A stretch of DNA of 64,000 nt from Phycisphaeraceae bacterium (GCA_004213555.1 SHAP01000006.1:62001-126000), one strand, 5' to 3'; shown: positions 52,138-61,865, counted from the first letter of the stretch. Program-made: numbers and translations. Notes: generated by a model not told the origin, from the sequence alone.

Positions 52138-53142
52138 GTGCGCCATTGGTTTACCCCCCTTACGACCGGCCTTCTGCTAACCGCCTGCACCAAAGAGGTG
52201 GTGGTTTTGAAGGATGCCCCCCCTCCTCCTCCCCCCCAGCCTGGCCGCTGGGCTGATGTGGTCCATACCGCCCGTGGAGAACTGGCAGATCCAGCCACCA
52301 GCGTGGATGGAATCCACATGGTGTACAGCGAGCAGCAACAGCCCGGAGAGTCCGCCCTGTACGTCCAAAGATTGGACCGAGGGCGAGATGCGGCTCGAAT
52401 CGCTCTGGCGCCGGCTCCTGGAGAGGACCGCATGCCAACCTACGGCCCAAATGGGACCTGGGTCTATTTCTCAAGCAACCGTTGGGGCTCTTGGGACATT
52501 CTTCGTACCCGATCAGACGGCACTGGCCCCATCGAGCAAGTGACCCACGATGACGTCATCGATGAATTTGAGCCCTCAATCTCCCCCGATGGGGAATGGA
52601 TGGCCTACGCCCGCAACGTTCCTGGCTCGACGGATGGATATCGCATCTGGATCAGGAATTTGGTCGATGGGCGGGATATCGATCTTCAAACCCCTGGACG
52701 CCATCCGGCTTGGGATCCAGCTGGAAATCGGATCGCTTTTCAGCATCGACCACAAGCCGATGGCCCCTTGTGGTCGATTTTTACCCTTGAACTTGACGCC
52801 AAGGGTCGAACCGGAGCACTGGCGCAAGTGGTTGCTCCAACTGATGATGGGTACGGAGCCATTGCCCCAAGCTGGTCCCCAGACGGCCTGAACTTGGCTT
52901 TTCTGCGGGCCCGCAGTGCGGGAGGTCCACTCTCCGGGATTTGGACTGTTGCTGCGAATGGTGGCAGGCCGGTTGAAATTCATGTTGACCAAGCCGACTC
53001 GTTCTGGTCCATGGCATGGGGGTTCGACCAGAGGATCCATGCTGCTGGACGCCGGGCTGGAGAGGCAGGTCTGCACGCCTTCAGCGAACCACAAGGAAAT
53101 TCGTCTATCACTCTTGGAAAAGACGCAAAAGGGACGAAATAG
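52138..53142 (+). CDS. TolB-like beta-propeller lipoprotein
   Basis: A 334-aa predicted lipoprotein. The start appears to be GTG 52138, which gives a signal peptide with lipobox L-L-T-A-C at about residue 17. A Pro-rich linker (six or more prolines) follows. The rest is a six-bladed-type propeller with PD40 repeats: F-S-S-N-R-W-G-S-W-D-I, S-I-S-P-D-G-E-W-M-A-Y, S-W-S-P-D-G-L-N-L-A-F. This is the fold of the TolB C-terminal domain and of the tricorn propellers. TolB itself is periplasmic and not a lipoprotein, and no tolA, tolQ, tolR or pal is nearby, so it is TolB-like only. The following gene is a second lipoprotein. Confidence 0.75.
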   Translation: MRHWFTPLTTGLLLTACTKEVVVLKDAPPPPPPQPGRWADVVHTARGELADPATSVDGIHMVYSEQQQPGESALYVQRLDRGRDAARIALAPAPGEDRMPTYGPNGTWVYFSSNRWGSWDILRTRSDGTGPIEQVTHDDVIDEFEPSISPDGEWMAYARNVPGSTDGYRIWIRNLVDGRDIDLQTPGRHPAWDPAGNRIAFQHRPQADGPLWSIFTLELDAKGRTGALAQVVAPTDDGYGAIAPSWSPDGLNLAFLRARSAGGPLSGIWTVAANGGRPVEIHVDQADSFWSMAWGFDQRIHAAGRRAGEAGLHAFSEPQGNSSITLGKDAKGTK

Positions 53143-53216
53143 GGTTGAAGGGCTCTGACGGGCCCATTGAACCATTCTTTGGCGTGGGTGTCACGTCAAC
53201 AAACAGGCAGGACGCC

Positions 53217-53879
53217 ATGACAACTGTACGAATCCAAATGGCCGTGTTGTGTTCGGTGCTCACCCTGCTGGGGTGCCATCGGTCAGTCATGCAAAACCAG
53301 CAAAGGCAACCACTTGGGGTTGCCGTTCAGCCCGTTCGCAACGAATCTGGCTGGGGAGGTTTCGAAGGTGATCGGGCCACAGATATGGTTGTAGAACGCC
53401 TCTCAAGTGGCGGAAGCCTCTTTGTTCCCCCCTCTGATCGAGTCCGTGCTGCGTTGGCTGACATGGGAATGGATCGGGCCCGAACACCAGCTGAACTTGA
53501 TCGGCTGGCCGATGCCTTGGGTGTTCAATGCATCTTGACCGTATCGACCACATCCTTCGACCCCTACCCCCCATTCGTGGTTGGGCTTGAAGGTGTGTTG
53601 CACACGAGGCGAAGCAAGCAAGCCAATCCTCTTGATCCCGTTCGAACCGACGCTTCTCCGGTTGACCCTGGAGCCCAACCGGCCCCAGTCCTTCAGGCAT
53701 TTCGAGCGGGTCGTGTCTTTGACGCTCAAGACGCCGACACCGCCTCAGATGCCAGCACATGGGCTCGCAGTCGAGTGGGACATGATGCCCCGCTGCGTGA
53801 AATGGATTCGTACTTCCGCTACGCCGTGGATCGGTTGCTTGAGGCTCTGATGGCCTCAGATCCGAGCGCGGGCATGTAA
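53217..53879 (+). CDS. Hypothetical lipoprotein (CsgG/TolB-N-like fold possible)
   Basis: A 220-aa protein. ATG 53217 is chosen; the signal has lipobox T-L-L-G-C near residue 20. After the lipidated Cys, the pattern L-G-V-A-V-Q-P-V-R-N-E-S-G, A-T-D-M-V-V-E-R-L, and A-D-A-L-G-V-Q-C-I-L-T-V resembles the alpha/beta anticodon-binding-like fold of TolB-N and CsgG-type lipoproteins, which bind envelope partners. The similarity is by pattern only. It follows the propeller lipoprotein by 75 bp and precedes a small protein gene, so all three may be one operon. The C-terminal 60 residues are helical and acidic. Confidence 0.6.
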   Translation: MTTVRIQMAVLCSVLTLLGCHRSVMQNQQRQPLGVAVQPVRNESGWGGFEGDRATDMVVERLSSGGSLFVPPSDRVRAALADMGMDRARTPAELDRLADALGVQCILTVSTTSFDPYPPFVVGLEGVLHTRRSKQANPLDPVRTDASPVDPGAQPAPVLQAFRAGRVFDAQDADTASDASTWARSRVGHDAPLREMDSYFRYAVDRLLEALMASDPSAGM

Positions 53880-53913
53880 ACGGGGACCAGTGGGTCCTCA
53901 GAAGGGATCCGCG

Positions 53914-54132
53914 ATGCAAACCTCAGATGAACGGCTGTTGGCCCTTGAACTGCGTGGACATGTGTGGATGTTCCGCTGTCCTGCAGGACAAGAGGAGGCT
54001 TTGCGGGCAACCGTGGTCGATTTGGCACTGCGAGGCGACCTAGATCCCCTCGCTGCATCCGTCGTGGAAACACATCTTCGCCCGGAGTCCCGGGAGACCC
54101 CCAGCTACCCCAGACCGCACAACCTGCACTAA
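53914..54132 (+). CDS. Small hypothetical protein (72 aa)
   Basis: 72 residues from ATG 53914, with AAGGGA 8 nt upstream. It has one predicted helical core (A-L-R-A-T-V-V-D-L-A-L-R-G-D-L) and a short Pro-rich end. No transmembrane helix or known motif was seen. It lies between the CsgG-like lipoprotein and the xerC gene. The spacing and ribosome binding site support translation. Confidence 0.5.
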   Translation: MQTSDERLLALELRGHVWMFRCPAGQEEALRATVVDLALRGDLDPLAASVVETHLRPESRETPSYPRPHNLH

Positions 54133-54205
54133 CCGACCCCAAACCCGTCTTGGACCCATGGACGGATCCAGAACGCCCGATAGCACTGTCAAGGACAAGG
54201 ATGCC

Positions 54206-55195
54206 ATGAACCAGATGCTCCCAATTGTGAAGACCTTTACCGAGTACTTGCTCGACGAACGCCATTTCAGCCAATACACCTCTCGGTGCTATGGGGCTGA
54301 CCTGCGTCAATACGTTGAGCACTTGGAAGAGAAACTCGGAGAGGCCGCAACCGAAACTGCGGAAGCTTTGGCCTTCGAACAAGGCAACGCCGGCACCGAC
54401 ACCGTGACTGGCTTGATCCTGGGGGCAAATACCGATCGCATTCGGGCCTTCTTGGCGACTCTGGCCGAACAAGAATACTCACCGGCAACGATGGCTCGGA
54501 AAATTGCCACCCTTCGCTCCTTCCATCGCTGGCTGGAAAAGCGTGAGTTGCGGCAAGACAACCCCATGTTGCTGATCCGCACCCCAAGACAAGAGAAGCG
54601 TTTGCCCAAGGCCGTGGATTTGGAGCAGATCGAACGCTTGCTCTCGACCCCAGACACCACAAATTTGCTTGGTGCTCGAGATCGAGCCATTTTGGAAACC
54701 TTGTACTCCACGGGGCTCCGCGTCAGTGAGCTGGTGGGCATCAACCACGAAGATCTGAATGTGCAACAACGAGAGATTGTGGTGCAAGGCAAAGGACGCA
54801 AGGAGCGCCTTGTGCCCTTGGGCTCTCACGCCACCACCGCAATTCTGGCTTACATGGAATTGTTAAACAACGACTCTCGTGGACCTTCCGATGATGATCG
54901 ACCCACCAGTCCTTTGTTTGTCAACAAACATGGCGGTCGCCTTTCGACCCGATCGGTACGGCGCAAGGTCTCCAAGTATTTGGAAGAAGCGGGACTGGAC
55001 CCGGAAATCAGCCCCCACACATTGCGTCACTCGTTTGCAACCCATTTGCTCGATTCCGGGGCAGATCTCCGGAGCGTTCAGGAGCTCTTGGGTCACCAAT
55101 CGTTGTCAACGACCCAGGTGTACACGCATGTTTCTACGGGAAGACTGCGTGAGGCCTTTGACGACGCTCACCCTCGGGCCGAAGAGGATTCCTAA
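54206..55195 (+). CDS. xerC: Tyrosine recombinase XerC/XerD
   Basis: A 329-aa enzyme that resolves chromosome dimers at dif sites. ATG 54206 is preferred because AAGGA lies 6 nt upstream; an in-frame ATG at 54158 lacks one. The N-terminal SAM-like core-binding domain is followed by the catalytic domain with R172 (G-L-R-V-S-E-L), K in G-K-G-R-K-E-R, H-T-L-R-H-S-F-A, the His in L-G-H-Q-S, and nucleophile Y306 (V-Y-T-H-V). All catalytic residues are present. Which of XerC or XerD it is cannot be set from one gene. It is not beside phage or integron genes, so a housekeeping role is likely. Confidence 0.9.
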   Translation: MNQMLPIVKTFTEYLLDERHFSQYTSRCYGADLRQYVEHLEEKLGEAATETAEALAFEQGNAGTDTVTGLILGANTDRIRAFLATLAEQEYSPATMARKIATLRSFHRWLEKRELRQDNPMLLIRTPRQEKRLPKAVDLEQIERLLSTPDTTNLLGARDRAILETLYSTGLRVSELVGINHEDLNVQQREIVVQGKGRKERLVPLGSHATTAILAYMELLNNDSRGPSDDDRPTSPLFVNKHGGRLSTRSVRRKVSKYLEEAGLDPEISPHTLRHSFATHLLDSGADLRSVQELLGHQSLSTTQVYTHVSTGRLREAFDDAHPRAEEDS

Positions 55196-55207
55196 GCGGC
55201 TCAAGAA

Positions 55208-55951
55208 TTAGGCCTCAAACGCCTCGGGGGGAAGGTCTCCGTTGTGGTAGACCTTTTGAACATCGTCGTGTTCATCCAACGCATCGAAAAGTCGAAGGAC
55301 TTTTTTGGCGGTGTCCAAATCGCATGCCACTTCATTTTGCGGAATCATTGTCCGCTCAAATGAACTTGGCTCAACCCCGGCATCGACAAAAGCATCACGG
55401 ATGGCATAACACGCTGCCGGGGGGCCAGTGATCTCGAAAGCACCCTCCGAAGTTTGCACATCTTCGGCCCCGGCCTCCAAAGCGATCTCCATGGCTTTCT
55501 CTTCATCGAGCCCCTCTGCCGGCACAATCACCAATGAGACTTCATCAAAGCCAAAAGAGACCGAGCCAGGCTTGCCCATGTTGCCGCCAGCTTTGTCGAA
55601 AATCGAACGGATCTGAGGTGCCGTGCGATTGACATTTTCAGTCAAGGTATCGACCACAAAGGCCACGCCATTGGCGCCATAGCCTTCATAGCGAACAGCG
55701 GTGTATTCGACATTTTCACCAGATTCACCCGTGCCACGTTTGATGGCGCGAGTGATGTTGTCCTTTGGCATGTTCTCAGCCCGCGCATCTTCAATGGCGT
55801 AGCGGAGGGTCAAATTCATCGATGGATCGCCACCACCAGCTTTGGCGGCAACGATGATGGCTTTGGAGCATCGACTCCACACCTTCCCTCGGGCGGCGTC
55901 TTGCCGTGCCTTGCGATGCTTGATGTTGGCCCATTTGCTGTGTCCTGCCAT
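55208..55951 (-). CDS. YebC/PmpR family protein
   Basis: A 247-aa protein of the widespread YebC/TACO1 family, described as a transcriptional regulator and, in recent work, as a factor that helps ribosomes translate proline-rich stretches. The N-terminus M-A-G-H-S-K-W-A-N-I-K-H-R-K is the family signature, and the motif Y-E-G-Y-G-A-N-G-V-A is conserved. ATG 55951 has GAGGAG upstream. It is last in the nusA-infB-rbfA run. Confidence 0.95.
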   Translation of the reverse strand: MAGHSKWANIKHRKARQDAARGKVWSRCSKAIIVAAKAGGGDPSMNLTLRYAIEDARAENMPKDNITRAIKRGTGESGENVEYTAVRYEGYGANGVAFVVDTLTENVNRTAPQIRSIFDKAGGNMGKPGSVSFGFDEVSLVIVPAEGLDEEKAMEIALEAGAEDVQTSEGAFEITGPPAACYAIRDAFVDAGVEPSSFERTMIPQNEVACDLDTAKKVLRLFDALDEHDDVQKVYHNGDLPPEAFEA

Positions 55952-55980
55952 AACACGCTCCTCAGTGCTCTACGAAAGCA

Positions 55981-56976
55981 CTACTTCTTGGTTGACTTCT
56001 TGGCGGTTTTCTTTGCAATCTTTTTTGCTGACTTCTTGGCCGATTTCTTGGCGGATTTCTTGGCGGGTGACTTCTTGGCCACCGCTTTCTTCGCAGCAGA
56101 TTTCTTTGTGGTGGCCTTCTTGGCCGCCGCTTTTTTGACGGGGGATTTCGTTGCCGGAGCTTTTTTGGCTGCTGTTTTTTTGGTTGCAGCTTTCTTGGTG
56201 GCGGCTTTCTTGGTTGCGGCCTTTTTGGCGGCCGATTTTTTCTCCTCGGACTTCTTGGCCGCCGCCTTGGCGGTCACTTTTTTCTTGCTCGAACTGGCTT
56301 TCACCTTCTTGGGAGTTGGTTCCTCGGCGACCGTCCCCGGCAAATCCACCACTGGGGTGGCCCGCTCTTTTTCGGACAACATTTGCAAGGCCAAGTGAGT
56401 ATCGAGTCCTTGGGCGGCCGTCACCAAGCGAGACATGGTTTGGGATGCTGATTCAATGGTGGCATCAGGATCGACAACTCCCGATTTCACCAACAAACGC
56501 AAAGTACGCTCGTCAACAGGAACCGCATGGGAACTCGCGGCGATCAATGCGGTTCGGGCCGCCACAAAAGGGGTCATGCCCTCCAAAGAATCGAGATACT
56601 CCCGAAATTCCTTTTTCGGGCCGCCAGCAGGACCGGAAAGATCAGTGCTGTGCTCACGGTGAAACACACCTCGGAGCGTGGCCCGCAATCTGTCGGCACG
56701 CTCTTCAGCACGGGGGCAGCCACCACCAAAATATTCCAAGTAATCATCGACCACCGTCACACGAAGTTCGTTCAGATCCGTGACATCCTCCACCATTCGA
56801 GCCCACGTCGAACTCGCACGGGCACCGTTCCACTCCCAAACCAGAAAGGACTGGATCAAAACTTGAGTGGCATCGCTCACACCTGGAAATGGATTTTCAG
56901 CATTTTTCGCTTTGCCCAAAAGACGCTTCAGCGCTTTACCTGCTTCAGTTGCCGAGATTTTCTTCGTCTTGGCCAT
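55981..56976 (-). CDS. Degenerate HhH-GPD/endonuclease III-like protein with histone H1-like lysine-rich tail
   Basis: A 331-aa protein. ATG 56976 is set by AAGGAGG 8 nt upstream. Residues 1-220 are helical. The segment L-E-G-M-T-P-F-V-A-A-R-T-A and then A-V-P-V-D-E-R-T-L-R-L-L lines up with the HhH and catalytic-Asp region of endonuclease III (L-P-G-V-G-R-K-T-A, V-D-T-H-V-x-R). The Asp is kept; the catalytic Lys is not, and no Fe-S cysteine cluster is present. Residues 225-331 are K/A/T-rich with repeats of A-A-K-K, A-T-K-K and S-A-K-K, like histone H1 tails. It may be a nucleoid protein without glycosylase activity. It overlaps rbfA by 32 bp. Confidence 0.65.
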   Translation of the reverse strand: MAKTKKISATEAGKALKRLLGKAKNAENPFPGVSDATQVLIQSFLVWEWNGARASSTWARMVEDVTDLNELRVTVVDDYLEYFGGGCPRAEERADRLRATLRGVFHREHSTDLSGPAGGPKKEFREYLDSLEGMTPFVAARTALIAASSHAVPVDERTLRLLVKSGVVDPDATIESASQTMSRLVTAAQGLDTHLALQMLSEKERATPVVDLPGTVAEEPTPKKVKASSSKKKVTAKAAAKKSEEKKSAAKKAATKKAATKKAATKKTAAKKAPATKSPVKKAAAKKATTKKSAAKKAVAKKSPAKKSAKKSAKKSAKKIAKKTAKKSTKK

Positions 56977-57334
56977 GCTGTCGGCCTCCTTCATGGGGAT
57001 CGTTGATGGGATCAAGTCGCCGAGTCACTTCGGCCGCAGCCGCCGCACCGGCATCTTTCTTAAACCAGAGTCTTGGGGTTCGTCGCAGATTCGCGCGGCG
57101 GGCCAATTCCCGCCGCAAATGGGGCGTTGCACTCTTTAAACCATGCAGGACCAATTCCAGATTCTCGGAGGGATACGCACTGACAAATGCCGTTGCATCC
57201 GCCATGTCGGGAGCCAACTTCACGTGACCAACGGAAACGATGCCTCGGACACGTGGATCCGCAATGCCTTTGCGCAATGACTCTTGCAAAGTTCGGCGAA
57301 TCACTTCTTCGAGTTGCTCGTGACGACGGGTCAT
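56945..57334 (-). CDS. rbfA: Ribosome-binding factor A
   Basis: A 129-aa KH-fold protein needed for 16S rRNA 5'-end maturation and 30S assembly. Typical features are R-R-H-E-Q-L-E-E-V-I-R-R near the N-terminus, the D-P-R-V-R-G-I-V-S-V loop, and the final L-W-F-K-K-D. It lies 18 bp after infB, the usual order, and overlaps the following HhH-like gene by 32 bp. There is no clear ribosome binding site, so translation probably depends on coupling to infB. Confidence 0.93.
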   Translation of the reverse strand: MTRRHEQLEEVIRRTLQESLRKGIADPRVRGIVSVGHVKLAPDMADATAFVSAYPSENLELVLHGLKSATPHLRRELARRANLRRTPRLWFKKDAGAAAAAEVTRRLDPINDPHEGGRQHGQDEENLGN

Positions 57335-57352
57335 AAAGGGGCAGGTACCAGG

Positions 57353-60073
57353 TCAGTCCAGGGTGCGACGGACTTCTTGCGTGAGATAGCACTCGAGGAC
57401 ATCACCTTCTTTGATGTCGTCGTAACCATCAATCAACATGCCACATTCATTGCCCGAGGCAACTTCTTTGGCATCTTCCTTGAACCGTTTCAGTTGGTTC
57501 AAGCGACGGTCCTTCTCGATGACGATGTCGTCCCGAGTCACACGGATTTGCGCATTTCGTCGAATGCTGCCGCTGGTCACATAACAACCCGCAACCATGC
57601 CGACCTTGGTGATTCGGAACACAGCTCGCACCTCAGCTTGACCCAAGACCTCGAGTTTCAACTCCGGATCAAGCAAACCTTCAGCGGCTCGTTTCACATC
57701 ATCTATGAGTTCATAAATGACGTCGTAGTACCGGATGTCAACGCCCTTGGCTTCTGCCTGCTTTCGAGCTTTGCCAGAGGCGGTGACGTTGAAGCCAATG
57801 ATGATGGCCCCCGTCGCTTCAGCGAGAGTGACATCAGAGTCGTTGATCCCGCCGACGGCCGAGTGCTTGATGGTGACTTTGACTTCTTCAGAACCGATCT
57901 TGCCGAGTTGGCCCTTCAGGGTTTCGATGGATCCGAACACATCGCCTTTGACAATGATGGGAAGTTCAGCTTTCTTCTGTTCCGCCAACACATTGAAAAT
58001 GTTGTCAAGCGTGACTTTTTCACCCGCAAGGTTGCGCTCTCGCTCGGCCTGCCGGCGCTCTTCCGCGGCTGCTTCTGCCTGCTTGAGGTTCTTGACGCAG
58101 TAAAAATTGTCACCCGAATCAGGCAACTCATCGATACCACTGATCGCGATGGGATCACCAGGTCCAGCTTGGTTCACGCGTTCACCGCGGTCGTTCACGA
58201 TGTCCCGAACTCGGCCACAGGCTCGACCCACGACGATGAAGTCACCCTTGTTGATTTGCCCTTGTTGAACGATCAGACGAGCCACGGGTCCTCGACCCTC
58301 TTCAACTTGCGCTTCCAGAACAGTGCCTTCGGCAAAGCCTGCATAGTCGGCCTGCAGTTCAAGAACCTGAGCCTGCAAATCAACAATTTCCAAGAGCCCG
58401 TCCAAGTTGGTGCGGTTGATGGCCGAAACTCGGACCACTTCAATTTCACCGCCCCACTCCACAGGATTAAGTCCATTTTCGGCCAATTGCCCAAGGATCC
58501 GCTGAATGTTGCCATCGGTGGCCTCTGCTTTGTCGATCTTGTTCAAAGCAACAACAATGGGGACACCGGCCGCCTTGGCATGGTTGATGGATTCCACGGT
58601 TTGTGGCATCACACCGTCATCGGCAGCAACCACCAAGATGACGACGTCGGTGACTTCAGCCCCTCGAGCTCGCATTTCGGTGAACGCTTCGTGGCCAGGG
58701 GTGTCGATGAAGGTGATCGAACGTTCCTCTGACCCGACCTCGACCCCCACGCGGAAGGCACTGGTGGCTTGGGTGATGCCACCCGCTTCGCCGTCGGCAA
58801 CATTCGCGTCACGGATGGCATCAAGCAATGAGGTCTTGCCATGGTCAACGTGCCCCAAAATGGTGACGACTGGGCTGCAAGGACGAGCATCAGCCATCTC
58901 CCGATTTTTGGCTGCTTCTTCAATTGCCATCTCTGCGGTGATCTCGGGGAGGACTTCCAATTCGATACCCCAATCGATCATCAACTCCATGGCGAGCTCG
59001 TCCGCGATGATGCCGTCTCCCGTCATTAGGGGCTGGCCCTTCTTCACCAAGCGCCGGACGATGTCGTTGACTTTGACTCCGGTAATGGCGGAGAGTTCTT
59101 TCAAAACCACTGGAGACTGAATGGTGGCAGAACCGCCGGTTTGCTTCAGGGTTTTTGCTTTTTCACCGGTGGGCACATCTTTTTTACGAACATCCCGGCG
59201 AACACGGTTGAGGAAGCCCTCGGACTTCTGAAGACGCCGTTCACGATCGGCATAGTCCTGCTGCCGCCAGTCGAACGGTGTAACTTCACCCAGGCCTCGA
59301 TTCTTGGCGCCAGCGCCACTGCTACCGCGCGATTGATCACGACGACGGGTGTTTCGAACACCCCCACCACCTGGTGATGATCGACCGACAGATGGACCAC
59401 CCGGCGTTGCGGGAGCGGAGCCAGGAGGGCCTCCTTCACGTTGTCGACGTGGGGGCGCAACTGGGTCCGGCTTCTCAATCCGAACGACTTTGGGACCAGC
59501 CAACTTCGTCTTCTCGGGGGCAACCCGCGGACCGGCGGGCGCAATCACATCGGGTCGATCAGGGACATTCGGACGTGCCGCGGCATTGGACGTCTCACCC
59601 TGAGAAGAGCCCGTGTTGGAATCCGTCTCATCGGAAGCGGAATCGTCGCCAACGACGTCGGCACGTGCTTGGGCTTCAGCCTGCTGGGCTTTGATGGCCG
59701 CTTCGACCCGCGCTTGCTCCAGTTTGACTTCTTCTTTCTTGGATTCGTCGGTTGTTTCGGATTTGGCTTTGGTCGCCGCGGTCGATCGGCGGCGTGTGCC
59801 ACGACGCTTCTTCTCGGCCTCGGCCTTTTTGCGTGCTTCTTCAAGGTCTACTTTTTCCGCGGTTTCGACGGCCGTGGTCGACTCCTCTTCGTCTGCGTCT
59901 TCAACCTTGGAGAACCACTCTCGAATGGTGGCCGCAAGGCCAATGGAAACCGGGGACAGGTGGTTTTCGATGCCCGGGATACCCTCGGCTTCACATTTGG
60001 CGATGACGTCCTTGGAACTGATACCCAGTTCCTTCGCCAGTTTGTGGACTCGGAGTTGTGCTTTCTTGGCCAT
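57353..60073 (-). CDS. infB: Translation initiation factor IF-2
   Basis: A 906-aa GTPase that places initiator tRNA on the 30S subunit. ATG 60073 has GGAGGG upstream. The N-terminal segment resembles the IF2_N helical domain ([11 protein letters not shown]), followed by a long charged, disordered stretch (about 60-290). The G domain has GHVDHGKTS at about residue 407, D-T-P-G-H-E-A-F, and N-K-I-D; domains II to IV follow. Length is typical of bacteria with long N-terminal regions. It starts 6 bp after the nusA stop. Confidence 0.97.
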   Translation of the reverse strand: MAKKAQLRVHKLAKELGISSKDVIAKCEAEGIPGIENHLSPVSIGLAATIREWFSKVEDADEEESTTAVETAEKVDLEEARKKAEAEKKRRGTRRRSTAATKAKSETTDESKKEEVKLEQARVEAAIKAQQAEAQARADVVGDDSASDETDSNTGSSQGETSNAAARPNVPDRPDVIAPAGPRVAPEKTKLAGPKVVRIEKPDPVAPPRRQREGGPPGSAPATPGGPSVGRSSPGGGGVRNTRRRDQSRGSSGAGAKNRGLGEVTPFDWRQQDYADRERRLQKSEGFLNRVRRDVRKKDVPTGEKAKTLKQTGGSATIQSPVVLKELSAITGVKVNDIVRRLVKKGQPLMTGDGIIADELAMELMIDWGIELEVLPEITAEMAIEEAAKNREMADARPCSPVVTILGHVDHGKTSLLDAIRDANVADGEAGGITQATSAFRVGVEVGSEERSITFIDTPGHEAFTEMRARGAEVTDVVILVVAADDGVMPQTVESINHAKAAGVPIVVALNKIDKAEATDGNIQRILGQLAENGLNPVEWGGEIEVVRVSAINRTNLDGLLEIVDLQAQVLELQADYAGFAEGTVLEAQVEEGRGPVARLIVQQGQINKGDFIVVGRACGRVRDIVNDRGERVNQAGPGDPIAISGIDELPDSGDNFYCVKNLKQAEAAAEERRQAERERNLAGEKVTLDNIFNVLAEQKKAELPIIVKGDVFGSIETLKGQLGKIGSEEVKVTIKHSAVGGINDSDVTLAEATGAIIIGFNVTASGKARKQAEAKGVDIRYYDVIYELIDDVKRAAEGLLDPELKLEVLGQAEVRAVFRITKVGMVAGCYVTSGSIRRNAQIRVTRDDIVIEKDRRLNQLKRFKEDAKEVASGNECGMLIDGYDDIKEGDVLECYLTQEVRRTLD

Positions 60074-60079
60074 GGGGAA

Positions 60080-61510
60080 TCAGCCCTCCTGCTCCGAAGA
60101 TTCTTCGGATGCTTCTTCGGTGGGCGTACCCTCCGTGGTCTCGTCCGACTCGGCTGATCCGGATGCGTTCTCTTCACCAGATTCGTCGGTTTGTTCCTGC
60201 GGCAAGTCCTCAAATCCACCAAGGATGGCGGCAGCTGCGGCTTCAGCATCTGCTGGGCCCTCGGCTTCACCTTCCTCTTGTCGGCGGGCTTCCTCTTCTT
60301 TGGCGCGAGCCTGCTCTTCAGAAATGATCTTGCCCCGGGCCGAACATGCATCGATGAAGGTCTGGGCCACCGCTGGATCAATCTCCAACTCCTCCGCAAC
60401 CATTTCCACGCCAACCTCCTCAACATCAAAGACGCTGATCATGCCGAATGCCGCCAAGCGGTCGGTGGCCGTACCCTCAATACCTTCGGTGCCTTGAACC
60501 ACTTCATCCAATGCTTCCAAGCCCTTGGCGAATTCGTCTGGGGTCAAGATGTCCAAGTCCCATCCGGTCAGTCTGGCGGCCAGACGAACATTTTGTCCGC
60601 GACGACCAATGGCCAAAGACAATTGGTCTTCTCGCACCACGACGGTGCCCCGGCCGAGTTCGAAACACAAACTCACTTCTTCCACCTCAGCGGGCTTGAG
60701 GGCGTTGGCAATGAGCACTTGGCTGGACTCATTCCAGCGAACAATGTCAATCTTCTCGCCCCCCAACTCATCGACGATGTTGCGGATTCGAGATCCTCGA
60801 ACGCCGACACAGGCCCCAACGGGGTCAACTTTTGAATCGATGGAAGCCACCGCAACTTTGGTGCGGAATCCTGGCTCACGACTCATGGCTCTGATTTCGA
60901 TCACACGTTCGGAGACTTCGGGAACCTCAAGTTCAAACAACCGGCGAATGAACTCTTGGTCACCCCGTGAAAGCACAATTTTGACTTGAGTGCCCTGTTC
61001 CCGAACATCCAAGATCAAACATCGCACGCGGTCCCCGTTGTGGAACTGTTCCCCAGGGATTTGTTCGGACCGGGGCATAAATCCCTCAGCCCGGTCAATC
61101 TGCACGATCAATGCGCCGCCTTCAACCCGTTGCATGGTCCCGGTGACAATCTCACCTTTTCGCTTCCCGAAATCAGCCATCAACGCATCACGCTCATCCT
61201 CACGGAATCGCTGGATCATCACCTGTTTGGCCGTCTGGGCCGGAATGCGGCCAAGATCTTCCAGAGCGATGGGTTCAGGTCGTACCATTGCCTCGGGATC
61301 GTCAATGTCGTCGTAGACATTTCGCCACATTGTGATCTCGCCGGTCATGGGGTCAACGCGACACCCAAATTCTTCAACATCAAGACTGTTGAAGTGCTTT
61401 CGAGCGGCACTCTTCATGGCCTCTTCAAGATCTTGAAGAAGCAGGTTGCGGTCGATGTTGCGATCCTGGGCAATGGAATCGAGCAATCGGATCATGTCGG
61501 CTGGGTTCAC
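60080..61510 (-). CDS. nusA: Transcription termination/antitermination protein NusA
   Basis: A 476-aa RNA polymerase-binding elongation factor. GTG 61510 is the start, with AAGGAG 6 nt upstream. Domains in order: N-terminal RNAP-binding domain (about 1-130), S1 domain (about 135-205), two KH domains (about 210-350, with G-A-C-V-G-V-R-G-S-R and A-I-G-R-R-G-Q-N-V-R), then an acidic helical end with A/E/S-rich tail (about 400-476). rimP, normally just upstream of nusA, is not in this position. The acidic tail replaces the typical AR repeats. Confidence 0.95.
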   Translation of the reverse strand: MNPADMIRLLDSIAQDRNIDRNLLLQDLEEAMKSAARKHFNSLDVEEFGCRVDPMTGEITMWRNVYDDIDDPEAMVRPEPIALEDLGRIPAQTAKQVMIQRFREDERDALMADFGKRKGEIVTGTMQRVEGGALIVQIDRAEGFMPRSEQIPGEQFHNGDRVRCLILDVREQGTQVKIVLSRGDQEFIRRLFELEVPEVSERVIEIRAMSREPGFRTKVAVASIDSKVDPVGACVGVRGSRIRNIVDELGGEKIDIVRWNESSQVLIANALKPAEVEEVSLCFELGRGTVVVREDQLSLAIGRRGQNVRLAARLTGWDLDILTPDEFAKGLEALDEVVQGTEGIEGTATDRLAAFGMISVFDVEEVGVEMVAEELEIDPAVAQTFIDACSARGKIISEEQARAKEEEARRQEEGEAEGPADAEAAAAAILGGFEDLPQEQTDESGEENASGSAESDETTEGTPTEEASEESSEQEG

Positions 61511-61865
61511 GGGAGACTCCTTACGGAACGATGCAAATTGACGAAATGACGTGCCGAGCAAAACAAACAACACGGTCCGATTGCCCCTGGAGCCAGAGGC
61601 GTCGCACCGTGCCAAACGTCATAGCTGCAAAAGACTTGCAGAAATGACCACCGAACTGACCCGGGGGATCAGATCATTCGAACCTCGCCCGGCCGCAGTA
61701 CGGCCAAAGAACGACGACAGTCCCAGCGTGGCTCAGCTGGCATTGCACAAGGATCGAATGTGAGCACGCCGTTGGCACATTGGCGGAGAGCTCCCGATGC
61801 AGATCGACCCCAGACCATCTGGGGGCGAAGGGACCATCCTACCGAAAACCAAGGAAATCTGATGC
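61511..61865. other. 355-bp gap between fliM and nusA
   Basis: No gene is convincingly supported here. The rimP gene expected before nusA is absent. The minus-strand reading frame upstream of nusA stays open but has no ribosome binding site and no family resemblance. A hairpin with CTGCAAG and CTTTTGCAG-like arms lies around 61630-61650. This region probably carries the nusA promoter and leader, but I could not pick one with confidence. Confidence 0.4.

Noticed and set aside
52138-55195. A mobile element around the tyrosine recombinase and tRNA-Lys
   Set aside because: The recombinase has XerC/D features and faces away from the tRNA; no attachment-site repeat of the tRNA end, transposase or phage gene was seen.
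55981-56320. The A/K-rich repeat region as a possible CRISPR or tandem DNA repeat array
   Set aside because: The DNA repeats are short, irregular and in frame with a lysine-rich protein tail; there are no spacers or cas genes.
57284-58732. A 482-codon plus-strand reading frame antisense to infB
   Set aside because: infB on the other strand has full IF-2 motifs. The antisense frame stays open because of the codon usage of infB and has no family features.
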